Assembly: GCF_937888285.1 (NCBI RefSeq)
Contig: NZ_CALART010000020.1
Span: forward strand, 28,039-92,038
Direction of reading: 5' to 3'
Length of the DNA stretch: 64,000 nt
Source: an uncultured Aquimonas sp.
GTDB taxonomy: Bacteria > Pseudomonadota > Gammaproteobacteria > Xanthomonadales > Xanthomonadaceae
Position 1 is the stretch's first letter. Each line of letters starts with the position of its first letter. The translations under genes were made by a program, and so were the position numbers. Positions 47,755-55,687 of the stretch are shown one piece after another. The notes under the pieces are model-generated. The model was not told where the DNA came from and did not search any database. It saw only the letters and a list, made by a program, of their open reading frames with translations.

Positions 47755-50700
47755 GCGGCGCGTCCTTCCTGGAACTTCAACAGGCTGTAGTAGAGCAAGG
47801 GGATCACCACCAGGGTCAGCACGGTGGACACGAGGATGCCGAAGATCAGCGCGATGGCAAGCCCGTTGAAGATCGGATCATCGAGGATGAAGAAGGCACC
47901 CGCCATCGCCGCCAGCGCGGTCAGCGCGATCGGCTGGGCACGCACCGCGCAGGCTTCGATCACGGCCTCGTCGAGCGGCCGGCCGTGGGCGATCTCATGG
48001 TTGATGAAGTCCACCAGCAGGATCGAGTTGCGCACGATGATGCCGGCCAAGGCGATCATGCCGATCATGCTGGTGGCGGTGAACTGCGCGCCCAGCAGGG
48101 CATGGCCCGGCATCACGCCGATCACGGTCAAGGGGATCGGCGCCATGATCACCAGCGGCACGGCATAGCTGCGGAATTGCGCCACCACCAGCAGGTAGAT
48201 CAGCAGCATGCCGGCGGCATAGGCGATGCCCATGTCGCGGAAGGTCTCGAAGGTGATCTGCCATTCGCCGTCCCACTTGAGGCTGAAGCCGGCGGTGCTC
48301 TCGGGCGCGGAGAAGAATCGCTGCTCGATCGGCCAGGGCAGGTCAGCCGCTTCGTTCAAGCTCGAAACCACCGAGAACATGCCGTACAGCGGGCTGTCGA
48401 GCGCACCGGCCTCGTCGGCCATCACATAGACCACGGGCAGCAGGTCCTTGTGATAGATCGCCGACTCCCAGCCGGTGCGCTCGACCCGCACGACTTCCGA
48501 CAGCGGCAGCAGGCGGCCGTCGGCGCTGCGGATGCGCAGCGCCAGCAGGGCCTCAAGACGCGCCTGCTCGCCGGCCGGCAGGCGCAGCCGCACCGGCACC
48601 GGATACTTCGATGCGCCGTCGCGCAGGAAGGTGGCATCGACGCCGCTCACGCCTGCACTCAAAGCCTGCGCGATCTGCGCCTGGCTGATGCCGAGCCTTG
48701 CTGCGCGCTCGCGGTCCACCACCAGCACCTCGCGCGAAGCCTCGGCCTCGACCGTGGTGTCGATGTCGACGAGGCCCTCGGTGCCGCGGAAGACCTCGGC
48801 CACCTTCAGGGCGATGGCGCGCGCGCCGGCGGCATCCGGCCCGTAGACCTCGGCGACCAGGGGCGACATCACCGGCGGGCCGGGCGGCACTTCGACCACC
48901 TTCAGCGCCGCGCCATAGCGCTGGGCGATCTGCTGCAGGGCCGGGCGCACCGCGCGCGCGATGTCGTGACTCTTGCGGCTGCGCTCGGACTTGTCGACCA
49001 GATTGACCTGCAGGTCGCCGACGTTGGCGCCCTCGCGCAGGTAGTACTGGCGCACCAGTCCGTTGAAGTTGACCGGCGCCGAGGTGCCGGCATAGCCCTG
49101 CATGTCGGCGACTTCCGGCACCTGGGCCAGGATCAGGGCCAGCTCCTGCAGCAGCGCGTTGGTGCGCTCGACCGTGCTGCCCTCGGGCAGGTCGACCACC
49201 ACCTGGAACTCCGACTTGTTGTCGAAGGGCAGCATCTTCAGCACCACCAGCTGCACCACGGCAAGACCGGCCGACAGCACCACCGCGCCGACGATGCCGG
49301 CGAACAGCCACAGGCGCCGGCGCGCGCCGCGCTCGCGATGCAGGAAGGGCCGCAGCAGGCGCTCGAACAGGCCGTGCAGACGTGCGGCGATGCCGCTGCC
49401 GTGACCGTCGCCGATCGCCTTCGCGCCAGTACCTGCATAGGGTGGGCCCTGGCCCACCATGGCCTGGGCCCTGCCCCGCCCTTCATCCGTCGCACCACTC
49501 GACCCCGACAAATTCGAGGCATCGGAAGGTTCAAGTTCCGGTGGGCCAGGGCCCACCCTATGGGCCGCCTCATGTCGCGACAGCAGCTTCAGCGACAGCC
49601 AGGGCGTGACGATCAGGGCCACGGCCAGCGACAGCAGCATGCCGACCGAGGCATTGATCGGGATCGGCCGCATGTAGGGGCCCATCAGCCCGCTGACGAA
49701 GGCCATCGGCAGCAGCGCTGCGATCACCGTGAAGGTGGCAAGTATCGTCGGGCTGCCGACCTCGTCCACCGCCGGCGGGATCGCCTCCAGCAGGGACTTG
49801 CCGCCGCGCGCCATGTGGCGGTGGATGTTCTCGACCACCACGACGGCGTCGTCGACGAGGATGCCGATCGAGAAGATCAGGGCGAACAGCGAGACCCGGT
49901 TGATGGTGAAGCCCATCGCCCAGCTGGCGAACAGGGTCAGCGCCAGCGTGATGATCACCGCGGTACCGACCACCACCGCCTCGCGCCAGCCCAGCGCGAA
50001 CAGCACCAGCAGCACCACCGCCATCGTCGCGAAGATCAGCTTCTGGATCAGCTGGATCGCCTTGTCGTTGGCGGTCTTGCCGTAGTCGCGGGTGATGTCG
50101 ACCTGCACGCCTTCGGGGATCAGGCTGCCGCGCAGCTCGCCAATGCGCCGACCGATCGCGCGGGTGATGTCCGAGGCATTGGCGCCGGGCTTCTTGGCGA
50201 TGGCGATCGTCACCGCCGGGTGCATGGCCAAGAGCTGGCCCTGCTCGGGCCTGGCATGCCAGACATAGCTCACCGGCAGGTCGGCACCGCGACGGATCTC
50301 GGCGACGTCCGACAGGTACAGCGGCCGGCCTTCACGCAGGCCGATGACCAGTTCGGCGACCTGCTGCGCATCGGCCAGGTAGGTGCCGGCGGTGACCGGG
50401 ATCTGCCGGCCGTCCTCAACGCGCTCGCCAGCCTGCATCACCACGTTGCTGGCCTGCAGGGCGCCGGCAAGGTCGTTCATGTCGATGCCGTAGCTGGCGA
50501 GTCGCTGGGCGTCGAGCTCGACCACCACCGCGCGCTCGGGCGCGCCGATGGTGTAGACATCGCGGGTGCCGGGCACGCGCTTCAGTTCCGTCTCCAGCGT
50601 GTGCGCGACCTCGGCGACTTCCACGCCGCCGCGGGCGGGGTCGTCGGTCCACACGGTCAGGCTCATCACCGGCACGTCATCAATGCCCATCGGCCGCACC

Positions 50701-51122
50701 AGCGGCTGGCCGACGCCGAGATTCGGCGGCGCCCAGTCGGCGTTCGAATAGACCTGGTTGTACAGGCGCAGGATGGCATCGGCGCGCGGCACGCCGACCG
50801 TGTATTCGACGGTGATCACCGCCACGCCGGGCCGGCTGATCGAGTAGACGTGCTTGACGCCCTCGATCTCCGACAACACCTGCTCCAGCGGATAGCTGAC
50901 CAGGTTCTCGACGTCCTCGGCCGGCGCGCCCGGGAAGGGCACGAACACATTGGCCATGGTCACGTCGATCTGCGGCTCTTCCTCGCGCGGAGTGATCAGC
51001 ACCGCGATCAGGCCGAGCAGCAGGCCAGCAATCGCCAGGATCGGCGTCAGCGGATTGTTCTGGAAGGCCGCGGCGAGGCGTCCGGAGATGCCCATGCGCG
51101 GCATGGCCTGCGACTCAGCCAT
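47751..51122 (-). CDS. RND efflux pump inner-membrane subunit with repeat-derived insertion
   Basis: This proton-driven trimeric transporter has 1123 residues, longer than the usual 1030-1050. Twelve membrane segments in two halves are visible, with the proton-relay motif GILVDDAVVVVENIHRH in the first half. Near residues 521-562, in the cytoplasmic loop between the two halves, 123 bp of a REPIN-like doublet is translated in frame (HRVGPGPP ... MVGQGPPYA). The periplasmic porter loops are AcrB-like. It is coupled to the adaptor gene (8-bp overlap) and to trxC (4-bp overlap). No outer-membrane channel gene is nearby. Substrate is unknown; its operon suggests sulfur compounds (inference). Confidence 0.92.
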   Translation of the reverse strand: MAESQAMPRMGISGRLAAAFQNNPLTPILAIAGLLLGLIAVLITPREEEPQIDVTMANVFVPFPGAPAEDVENLVSYPLEQVLSEIEGVKHVYSISRPGVAVITVEYTVGVPRADAILRLYNQVYSNADWAPPNLGVGQPLVRPMGIDDVPVMSLTVWTDDPARGGVEVAEVAHTLETELKRVPGTRDVYTIGAPERAVVVELDAQRLASYGIDMNDLAGALQASNVVMQAGERVEDGRQIPVTAGTYLADAQQVAELVIGLREGRPLYLSDVAEIRRGADLPVSYVWHARPEQGQLLAMHPAVTIAIAKKPGANASDITRAIGRRIGELRGSLIPEGVQVDITRDYGKTANDKAIQLIQKLIFATMAVVLLVLFALGWREAVVVGTAVIITLALTLFASWAMGFTINRVSLFALIFSIGILVDDAVVVVENIHRHMARGGKSLLEAIPPAVDEVGSPTILATFTVIAALLPMAFVSGLMGPYMRPIPINASVGMLLSLAVALIVTPWLSLKLLSRHEAAHRVGPGPPELEPSDASNLSGSSGATDEGRGRAQAMVGQGPPYAGTGAKAIGDGHGSGIAARLHGLFERLLRPFLHRERGARRRLWLFAGIVGAVVLSAGLAVVQLVVLKMLPFDNKSEFQVVVDLPEGSTVERTNALLQELALILAQVPEVADMQGYAGTSAPVNFNGLVRQYYLREGANVGDLQVNLVDKSERSRKSHDIARAVRPALQQIAQRYGAALKVVEVPPGPPVMSPLVAEVYGPDAAGARAIALKVAEVFRGTEGLVDIDTTVEAEASREVLVVDRERAARLGISQAQIAQALSAGVSGVDATFLRDGASKYPVPVRLRLPAGEQARLEALLALRIRSADGRLLPLSEVVRVERTGWESAIYHKDLLPVVYVMADEAGALDSPLYGMFSVVSSLNEAADLPWPIEQRFFSAPESTAGFSLKWDGEWQITFETFRDMGIAYAAGMLLIYLLVVAQFRSYAVPLVIMAPIPLTVIGVMPGHALLGAQFTATSMIGMIALAGIIVRNSILLVDFINHEIAHGRPLDEAVIEACAVRAQPIALTALAAMAGAFFILDDPIFNGLAIALIFGILVSTVLTLVVIPLLYYSLLKFQEGRAA
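49438..49560. repeat. REPIN-like doublet 2, inside RND pump gene
   Basis: Units at 49438-49458 and 49540-49560 are perfect inverses and identical in sequence to those of doublet 1. The 123-bp length is a multiple of three and no stop codon arises in the pump frame. It adds about 41 residues to a cytoplasmic loop. Confidence 0.85.
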
Positions 51123-52203
51123 CGCTGCGCTCCCGACGCTGCTGCTCCAGCCACAGGCCGGCGGCCACCGGATCAGCGGCGACTTGCTCGCCCGCGCTCA
51201 AACCGGACAGCACCTCAATGCGATCGCCGATGCGGTGGCCGAGGCGCAGCTGGCGCAGGGCAAGCCCGGCCTCGCCGACCACGTAGGCCGCGGTCACCTC
51301 GCTGCGCTTGACCAGACTCGTCACCGGCAACAGCAGGCGCGCGTCCTCACCCACCACGAAAGCGACCTTGGCGGCCATGCCGGGCGACAGGCCGGTGTCG
51401 GCTTCGGGCAGATCCACGCGAACGCTGAAGCTGTGGGTCGCCGGATCCGCGTAGGGAAACACGGTGACCTTCTCGGCCTCGACGCGACGGCCGCCGTCCA
51501 GCAACAGGAAGGCGCGGCCATTGCCGCGGATGGCCTCGACATCCGACTGCGGCACCCGCACCTGCAAACGCAGGCGGTCCAGCGACAGGCCGGCGATCAG
51601 CGTCTGCCCGGGGCGCACGGTTTCGCCGACTTCGACGAAGCGCTGGGTGACGATGCCCGAGTAGGGCGCACGCACCGCGGTGTAGTCGACCTGCTCGCTG
51701 GCCGCCTTCACCGCCGCCTGCGCGGATTCGAGCTGGGCGCGGGTGGCGTCGCGACGCGCGGTGGCCTGGTCGAGCTGGGCCCGCGAGACCAGGCGGCGCT
51801 CATAGATCTCCGACACGCGCTTGAACTCGGCCTCGGCCTCGCTGGCCGCCGCCTGCGCCGCGGCCAGCGCGGCCCGTGCCTGACGCTGCGCCGACTGCTG
51901 CTCGACGTCGGTGAAGCGCACCACCACATCACCCGCCTTGACGTAATCGTTGACATCGAAGGGCAGCTCCAGCACGCGCCCGCCGGTCTGTGCCGAGAGC
52001 GTGGCCGAGTGCACGGCTTCGACCACGCCGTCCCAGACCCGTTCGCGCACGGCGCTGTCGGCTGCGACCGAGATCAGTTCGATATCGGGCGTGGCAGAGC
52101 TGCGCGGCGCAAGCGGCGCCTCGCTGCCACAGGCGGACAGCGACAGGGCTGCCGCGAGGGCAAGCGCGATGGGAAGCGGAGTCGGACGCATGGCGGATTC
52201 CAT
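51115..52203 (-). CDS. RND efflux periplasmic adaptor lipoprotein
   Basis: This membrane-fusion protein of 362 residues has a lipobox LSAC (Cys25). A biotinyl-lipoyl-like half (SAQTGGRVLELPFDVNDYVKAGDVV, about 70-95) is followed by an alpha-hairpin (about 105-165). A second lipoyl half (YTAVRAPYSGIVTQRFVEVGETV, about 172-194) and beta-barrel and membrane-proximal domains complete it. The start at 52203 gives MESAMRPTP; Met5 is an equally good start for the signal peptide. It overlaps the pump by eight bases. Confidence 0.92.
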   Translation of the reverse strand: MESAMRPTPLPIALALAAALSLSACGSEAPLAPRSSATPDIELISVAADSAVRERVWDGVVEAVHSATLSAQTGGRVLELPFDVNDYVKAGDVVVRFTDVEQQSAQRQARAALAAAQAAASEAEAEFKRVSEIYERRLVSRAQLDQATARRDATRAQLESAQAAVKAASEQVDYTAVRAPYSGIVTQRFVEVGETVRPGQTLIAGLSLDRLRLQVRVPQSDVEAIRGNGRAFLLLDGGRRVEAEKVTVFPYADPATHSFSVRVDLPEADTGLSPGMAAKVAFVVGEDARLLLPVTSLVKRSEVTAAYVVGEAGLALRQLRLGHRIGDRIEVLSGLSAGEQVAADPVAAGLWLEQQRRERSDG

Positions 52204-52228
52204 CAGCGGCGAAGGAGCGAACAGTGCT

Positions 52229-52444
52229 TCAACGGGTAGCCTGACCGAAGGCGCAGCCGGGCTTGAGGCCGAGTTTGCCCATGACGATGGCAGCGGGACA
52301 GAAGCCGGTGAAGGCGGACTGCAGCAGGTTGAGGCCGACGAAGGTGGTCAGCAGCAGCCACCAGGGCGAGACGAAGTGGGTGAGCAGCACGCTGATCAGG
52401 ATCAGGGTGCCGGCGAAGGCGAGCATGGCGCGGTCGATGTTCAT
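52229..52444 (-). CDS. DUF2892 (YgaP-type) membrane protein
   Basis: This small inner-membrane protein of 71 residues has two hydrophobic helices (about 7-22 and 28-50). The family ending GFCPAAIVMGKLGLKPGC includes two cysteines. DUF2892 proteins stand alone or as the tail of rhodanese YgaP, and accompany sulfide-oxidation genes. It lies between the sulfide:quinone oxidoreductase and RND adaptor genes, 25 bp before the adaptor. An upstream heptad repeat ends 11 bp from its ATG. Confidence 0.85.
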   Translation of the reverse strand: MNIDRAMLAFAGTLILISVLLTHFVSPWWLLLTTFVGLNLLQSAFTGFCPAAIVMGKLGLKPGCAFGQATR

Positions 52445-52454
52445 GGCTTGGACT

Positions 52455-52477
52455 CCGGGATTCGGGATTGGAGATTT
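52455..52477 (+). repeat. Short heptad repeat between sqr and DUF2892 gene
   Basis: CCGGGATTCGGGATTGGAG-like sequence, a degenerate member of the GGGATTC family. It has only two full G-tracts, so quadruplex formation is unlikely. It splits the operon by a 90-bp gap. Confidence 0.5.
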
Positions 52478-52534
52478 GTTGGGAGCGGGTTTGGCGAGGC
52501 TCATGGGGGCGCTCCGGGCCCATGTCTTCAACAG

Positions 52535-53806
52535 CTACTTCAGGCGTTCGATGCCCAGCGCTTTGAGCACATACTTTTCGTAGACGGGTTCGGTGTTGCC
52601 GGACTTCATCTTCGACAGGAAGTACTTCTCGAAGGCGATCTTGGCGACGTGCACCCAACGCCCGGCCTTGGCCCAGGTGACGTTGCGCGGCGGGATCTGC
52701 GGCAGGGCCACGAAGGCCGCGCCGGTGTCGCCCATGTCGGCCAGGCAGATCGCGTTCCAGGTGGCCACCGCCTCGGGCGCCTTGCCCTCGAGGTCGGCGC
52801 GGATGTTCTCGACGATGGCGGTGACCATCGACTCGATCATGAATCCGGTCTTGGGCGCGCCGGTCGGCACCGGCGTCTGCTCCACCGGCGGGATCGCCAC
52901 GCAGACGCCGGCCGAGTAGATGTTCGGGAAAGCGGGGTTGCGCTGGTGGCGGTCGATCTGCACGAAGCCGCGCGGGTTGCACAGCGGCTTGACCGCGCGC
53001 ACCGCATCGACGCCGGTGAAGGCCGGCAGCACCATCGAGTACTTGAAGGGCAGCGTGTGCTCGCGCGCCTTCTCGCCGGCCTCGTTCATCTCGTGAACGA
53101 GCATCTCGCCCGCACGCACCTCGGCGATCTTCGCGTTGACGATCCATTTGATGTGGCGCTGGCGGAACTCGCTCTCCAGCAGGCCCTTGCTGTCGCCGAC
53201 GCCGCCCAGGCCCATGTGGCCGACATAGGGCTCGCTGCTGACGTAGGTGATCGGCACGCGGTCGCGGAGCTTCCTTTTGCGCAGATCGGCGTCGAGGATC
53301 ATCGCGAACTCGTAGGCCGGTCCAAAGCAGCTCGCGCCCTGCGCCGCACCGATGACGATCGGGCCGGGGTCCTTGACGAAGTCCTGGTAGGCCTCCCAGG
53401 CCAAGAGCGCATGCGGCGTGGTGCAGATCGAATGCGTGTGGCCGCCGTGCGGGCCCAAGCCCGGAATCTCGTCGAAGGCAAGCCGCGGGCCGGTGGTGAT
53501 CACCAGGTAGTCGTAGGCGAGCCGGCGTCCGTCGCCGAGCACCACCGTGTTCTCGCCCGGAACGATCTCGGCCGCGCCGCAGCTCTCGAAGCCGATCGAC
53601 TTCTTCGCCAGATAGGGCCCGATCTCGATCTGGATGTCCGAAGGCTTGCGCCAACCGACCGCCACCCACGGGTTTGAGGGCGTGAACGAGAAGCGCGGGC
53701 TGTCGCCCACCACGGTGATCTCGTGCGCCTTGCCCAGCCCCGCACGCAGCTCGTAGGCCACGCTGATGCCGCCGATGCCGCCGCCCACCACGAGGATCCT
53801 GGCCAT
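52535..53806 (-). CDS. sqr: Sulfide:quinone oxidoreductase
   Basis: This membrane-associated FAD enzyme oxidises sulfide to polysulfide or persulfide and passes electrons to quinone. The 423-residue protein has the FAD motif GGGIGGISVAYEL. The three redox cysteines are Cys128 (HSICTTPH), Cys160 (QGASCFGPAYEF) and Cys354 (NAICLADMG), at nearly the same numbers as in the Acidithiobacillus enzyme. The second nucleotide-binding region reads VQIDRHQRNPAFPNIYSAG. It leads the operon sqr-DUF2892-adaptor-pump-trxC-osmC, from a promoter with a BigR-type operator. Flavocytochrome c sulfide dehydrogenase is less likely, since no cytochrome partner is present. Confidence 0.9.
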   Translation of the reverse strand: MARILVVGGGIGGISVAYELRAGLGKAHEITVVGDSPRFSFTPSNPWVAVGWRKPSDIQIEIGPYLAKKSIGFESCGAAEIVPGENTVVLGDGRRLAYDYLVITTGPRLAFDEIPGLGPHGGHTHSICTTPHALLAWEAYQDFVKDPGPIVIGAAQGASCFGPAYEFAMILDADLRKRKLRDRVPITYVSSEPYVGHMGLGGVGDSKGLLESEFRQRHIKWIVNAKIAEVRAGEMLVHEMNEAGEKAREHTLPFKYSMVLPAFTGVDAVRAVKPLCNPRGFVQIDRHQRNPAFPNIYSAGVCVAIPPVEQTPVPTGAPKTGFMIESMVTAIVENIRADLEGKAPEAVATWNAICLADMGDTGAAFVALPQIPPRNVTWAKAGRWVHVAKIAFEKYFLSKMKSGNTEPVYEKYVLKALGIERLK

Positions 53807-53923
53807 GTTTTGAGCCCTCCCGAACCGGCGTCTGAGTGGGAGCGCGTCTCCGCCGGTGGGGCGCGATCCTGAAGCTCGGCCACTGCTGCCCGAGGAGCTT
53901 GGGCGCACGTGCAGCAGCTAGAC

Positions 53924-53964
53924 TTGACCGACGCCAATTTAGAGGTTTCTAATATTAGCGTCAA
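53924..53964. promoter_or_regulatory. Divergent promoters over one BigR-type operator
   Basis: Minus strand, toward sqr: TTGACG (53964-53959), 17-bp spacer, TAAATT (53941-53936). Plus strand, toward rhodanese: TTGACC (53924-53929), 18-bp spacer, TCTAAT (53948-53953). The operator AATTTAG-N3-TTTCTAATAT at 53936-53955 covers both -10 regions, so one bound repressor would silence both directions. Confidence 0.72.
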
Positions 53965-53987
53965 CTGATATTCGACAGGAGCCGTTC

Positions 53988-54377
53988 ATGTCCAAGTCCC
54001 CCACCGAGCTGGTTGCCGAAGCCCGCGCCCGCATCACCGAAGTCAGCGTCGAAGCACTCGCTTCCGAAGCCCCCGGCAGCTACGTGCTGATCGATGTGCG
54101 CGAGCCGGGCGAATTCGCCACCGCCCACATCGCCGGCGCGATCCCGATCCCGCGCGGGGTGCTCGAATTCCAGGTCGAGGCCAACCCCGCCATCGCCTGC
54201 GTCACCGAAACTGCGCTGGCCGTGCGCGAGCAGCCGATCGTCCTGTACTGCCGCACCGGCGGGCGCTCGGCCCTGGCCGCGGAAAGCCTGCAGAAACTCG
54301 GCTTCACCCGCGTGCGCTCCCTGGCCGGCGGCATCACTGCCTGGACCGCGGCAGGCAAGCCGGTGACGCAGCACTGA
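53988..54377 (+). CDS. Rhodanese-like sulfurtransferase
   Basis: The 129-residue, single-domain rhodanese would move sulfane sulfur from persulfides to thiols or cyanide. The active-site loop is CRTGGRS with Cys88. VLIDVREPGEFATAHIAGA and GGITAWTAAGKPV are family signatures. A helical N-terminal extension (about 1-28) precedes the domain. It lies between the shared operator and bigR, and should be induced with sqr. Confidence 0.93.
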   Translation: MSKSPTELVAEARARITEVSVEALASEAPGSYVLIDVREPGEFATAHIAGAIPIPRGVLEFQVEANPAIACVTETALAVREQPIVLYCRTGGRSALAAESLQKLGFTRVRSLAGGITAWTAAGKPVTQH

Positions 54378-54380
54378 AGA

Positions 54381-54412
54381 GCCGGGATTCGGGATTTGGG
54401 ATTCGGGATTCG
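54381..54412 (+). repeat. Heptad G-tract repeat 3' of rhodanese gene
   Basis: GGGATTC-GGGATTT-GGGATTC-GGGATTC starts six bases after the stop codon: four G-tracts with 4-nt loops on the mRNA strand. An inverted, C-rich counterpart lies at 54571-54602, the pair framing a 158-bp stretch with no gene. Confidence 0.75.
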
Positions 54413-54570
54413 TGAGAGCCGGTCATCTGCGGTGCGGTGAGCTAAAGGCCGCGCTACGGCTGGGGCTCCACAGGAGCACGCAGACGCCCTACTCTCACGC
54501 GCCGACAGATCCGCCTGTCTGGAGCTGCGCGTCAGACCCTCCGGCGTGAGGCGAGCAGAGGCATCGCTCG

Positions 54571-54602
54571 CGAATCCCGAATCCCCAATCCCCAATCCCC
54601 GC
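54571..54602 (-). repeat. Inverted heptad repeat 5' of bigR
   Basis: The C-rich strand (CGAATCC-CGAATCC-CCAATCC-CCAATCC) lies on the bigR sense strand and ends ten bases before its ATG. It is complementary to the array after the rhodanese gene, so a read-through transcript could form a long hairpin. Confidence 0.7.
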
Positions 54603-54611
54603 TCTCAAGCC

Positions 54612-54929
54612 ATGCCCCCACTCGCCCCCACCGATGCCGAGGAAATGCGTGCCCATGCGCACGATGCCGCGCGCCTGCTCAAGGCCATGGCCAATGACCG
54701 GCGGCTCATGATCCTGTGCATGCTGGTCGGCGGCGAGCAGGCGGTGTCGGACATCAATGCCGGCATGGAGCTCTCGCAGTCCGCGCTCTCCCAGCACCTC
54801 GCAGTGCTCCGGGAAGAGGGCCTTGTGCAGACGCGGCGCTCGGCACAGACGATCTACTACTCGCTCACGCCCGGCCCGGTGCAGGACATCATCGGCGTGC
54901 TGCACCGGATCTACTGCGGCGAGGGCTGA
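54612..54929 (+). CDS. bigR: ArsR-family persulfide-sensing repressor (BigR/SqrR type)
   Basis: The 105-residue winged-helix repressor has the two sensing cysteines of BigR/SqrR/YgaV: Cys36 (MILCMLVGGE) and Cys102 (IYCGEG). They form a polysulfide bridge on exposure to persulfide and release DNA. The recognition helix is about SQSALSQHLAVLREEG (55-70). The ATG at 54612 excludes an upstream extension encoded by the heptad repeat. The operators at 41494 and 53936 are the likely targets. Confidence 0.87.
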   Translation: MPPLAPTDAEEMRAHAHDAARLLKAMANDRRLMILCMLVGGEQAVSDINAGMELSQSALSQHLAVLREEGLVQTRRSAQTIYYSLTPGPVQDIIGVLHRIYCGEG

Positions 54930-54990
54930 ACAGCGCGACGATCGGACCTTGGCCTTGCCGGTGCGCGGCAGGGCAGCGCCTGCTGCGCAC

Positions 54991-55389
54991 TCAGCGCGAG
55001 CTGAAGGTCTTGAAGCCCCGCGGTCGCCGCCACCAGAGCAGCAGGGCCAGCGGCAGTAAAGCCAGGGGCAGGCCGTGCAGCAGCTTCAACCAGCCCGGCC
55101 GCGCCGCGAGCACGCGCTCCGCCGCGAGGCTGCGGGACTCGATCAGCGGCGCCGTGTCGCCGAGTTCCGCTTCCGCGAAGCCTGCGAAACTCTCGCCGAG
55201 CCCTGCGATCGAGCCCGCCGCTTCTCCAAGCAGCAGCCAGGTGTAGGCGAGTGGCGCCTGCAGCCGCAGCGCCTCCGGCACCACCGGGCCGAGCATCCGG
55301 GAGTGCGCGACCCCACCCCAGAACGCGCAGTTGACCAATACGCAGACGACCAGCGCCAGCACGGCAGGAACGTACATCGGCAGACGCAT
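54991..55389 (-). CDS. Small membrane protein of unknown function
   Basis: The 132-residue protein has an N-terminal membrane segment (about 6-24, VPAVLALVVCVLVNCAFWGG). A periplasmic or cytoplasmic helical middle has Glu/Ala-rich stretches (about 50-95). A second membrane segment (about 101-118) is followed by a basic tail WWRRPRGFKTFSSR. The layout recalls DUF2937-type proteins, but I cannot assign it. GGGAG precedes the ATG at 55389. It is convergent with bigR. Confidence 0.6.
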   Translation of the reverse strand: MRLPMYVPAVLALVVCVLVNCAFWGGVAHSRMLGPVVPEALRLQAPLAYTWLLLGEAAGSIAGLGESFAGFAEAELGDTAPLIESRSLAAERVLAARPGWLKLLHGLPLALLPLALLLWWRRPRGFKTFSSR

Positions 55390-55629
55390 CGACTTTCTCC
55401 CAGGCAGATGGATTCGAAGCGGTGCCGCGCGCACATGCCGGGAGGCCGAGCCGGACCCCGACGCGAGTTCGAACACCGTCGCATACCGACTGTGCGCCCC
55501 GGCATTCAACTTTCCGGGCCACGCCCGTGCATCCTGCCCCTGATCCGAAACAGGCGGCAAGCCGCTCGACCCGCCGGAGCCGGTGGAAGAACTGGAACGG
55601 GTCTTGCACTCCGCGCGAGCCGCGGGCGC

Positions 55630-55657
55630 TTGAAGCCCGGTCCGGGCTTGCTACACT
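55630..55657 (+). promoter_or_regulatory. Promoter of the DUF4097-like lipoprotein gene
   Basis: TTGAAG, 16-bp spacer and TACACT, with the start codon 31 bp downstream and GGGGAG in between. The preceding 55390-55629 holds no recognised feature. Confidence 0.45.
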
Positions 55658-55687
55658 CGCGGAACTTTCACGCCGTGGGGAGACGGA

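Noticed and set aside
47985..51311. 1108-codon plus-strand open frame opposite the RND pump
   Set aside because: Composition dominated by His, Gln, Arg and Asp, a shadow of the pump reading frame.
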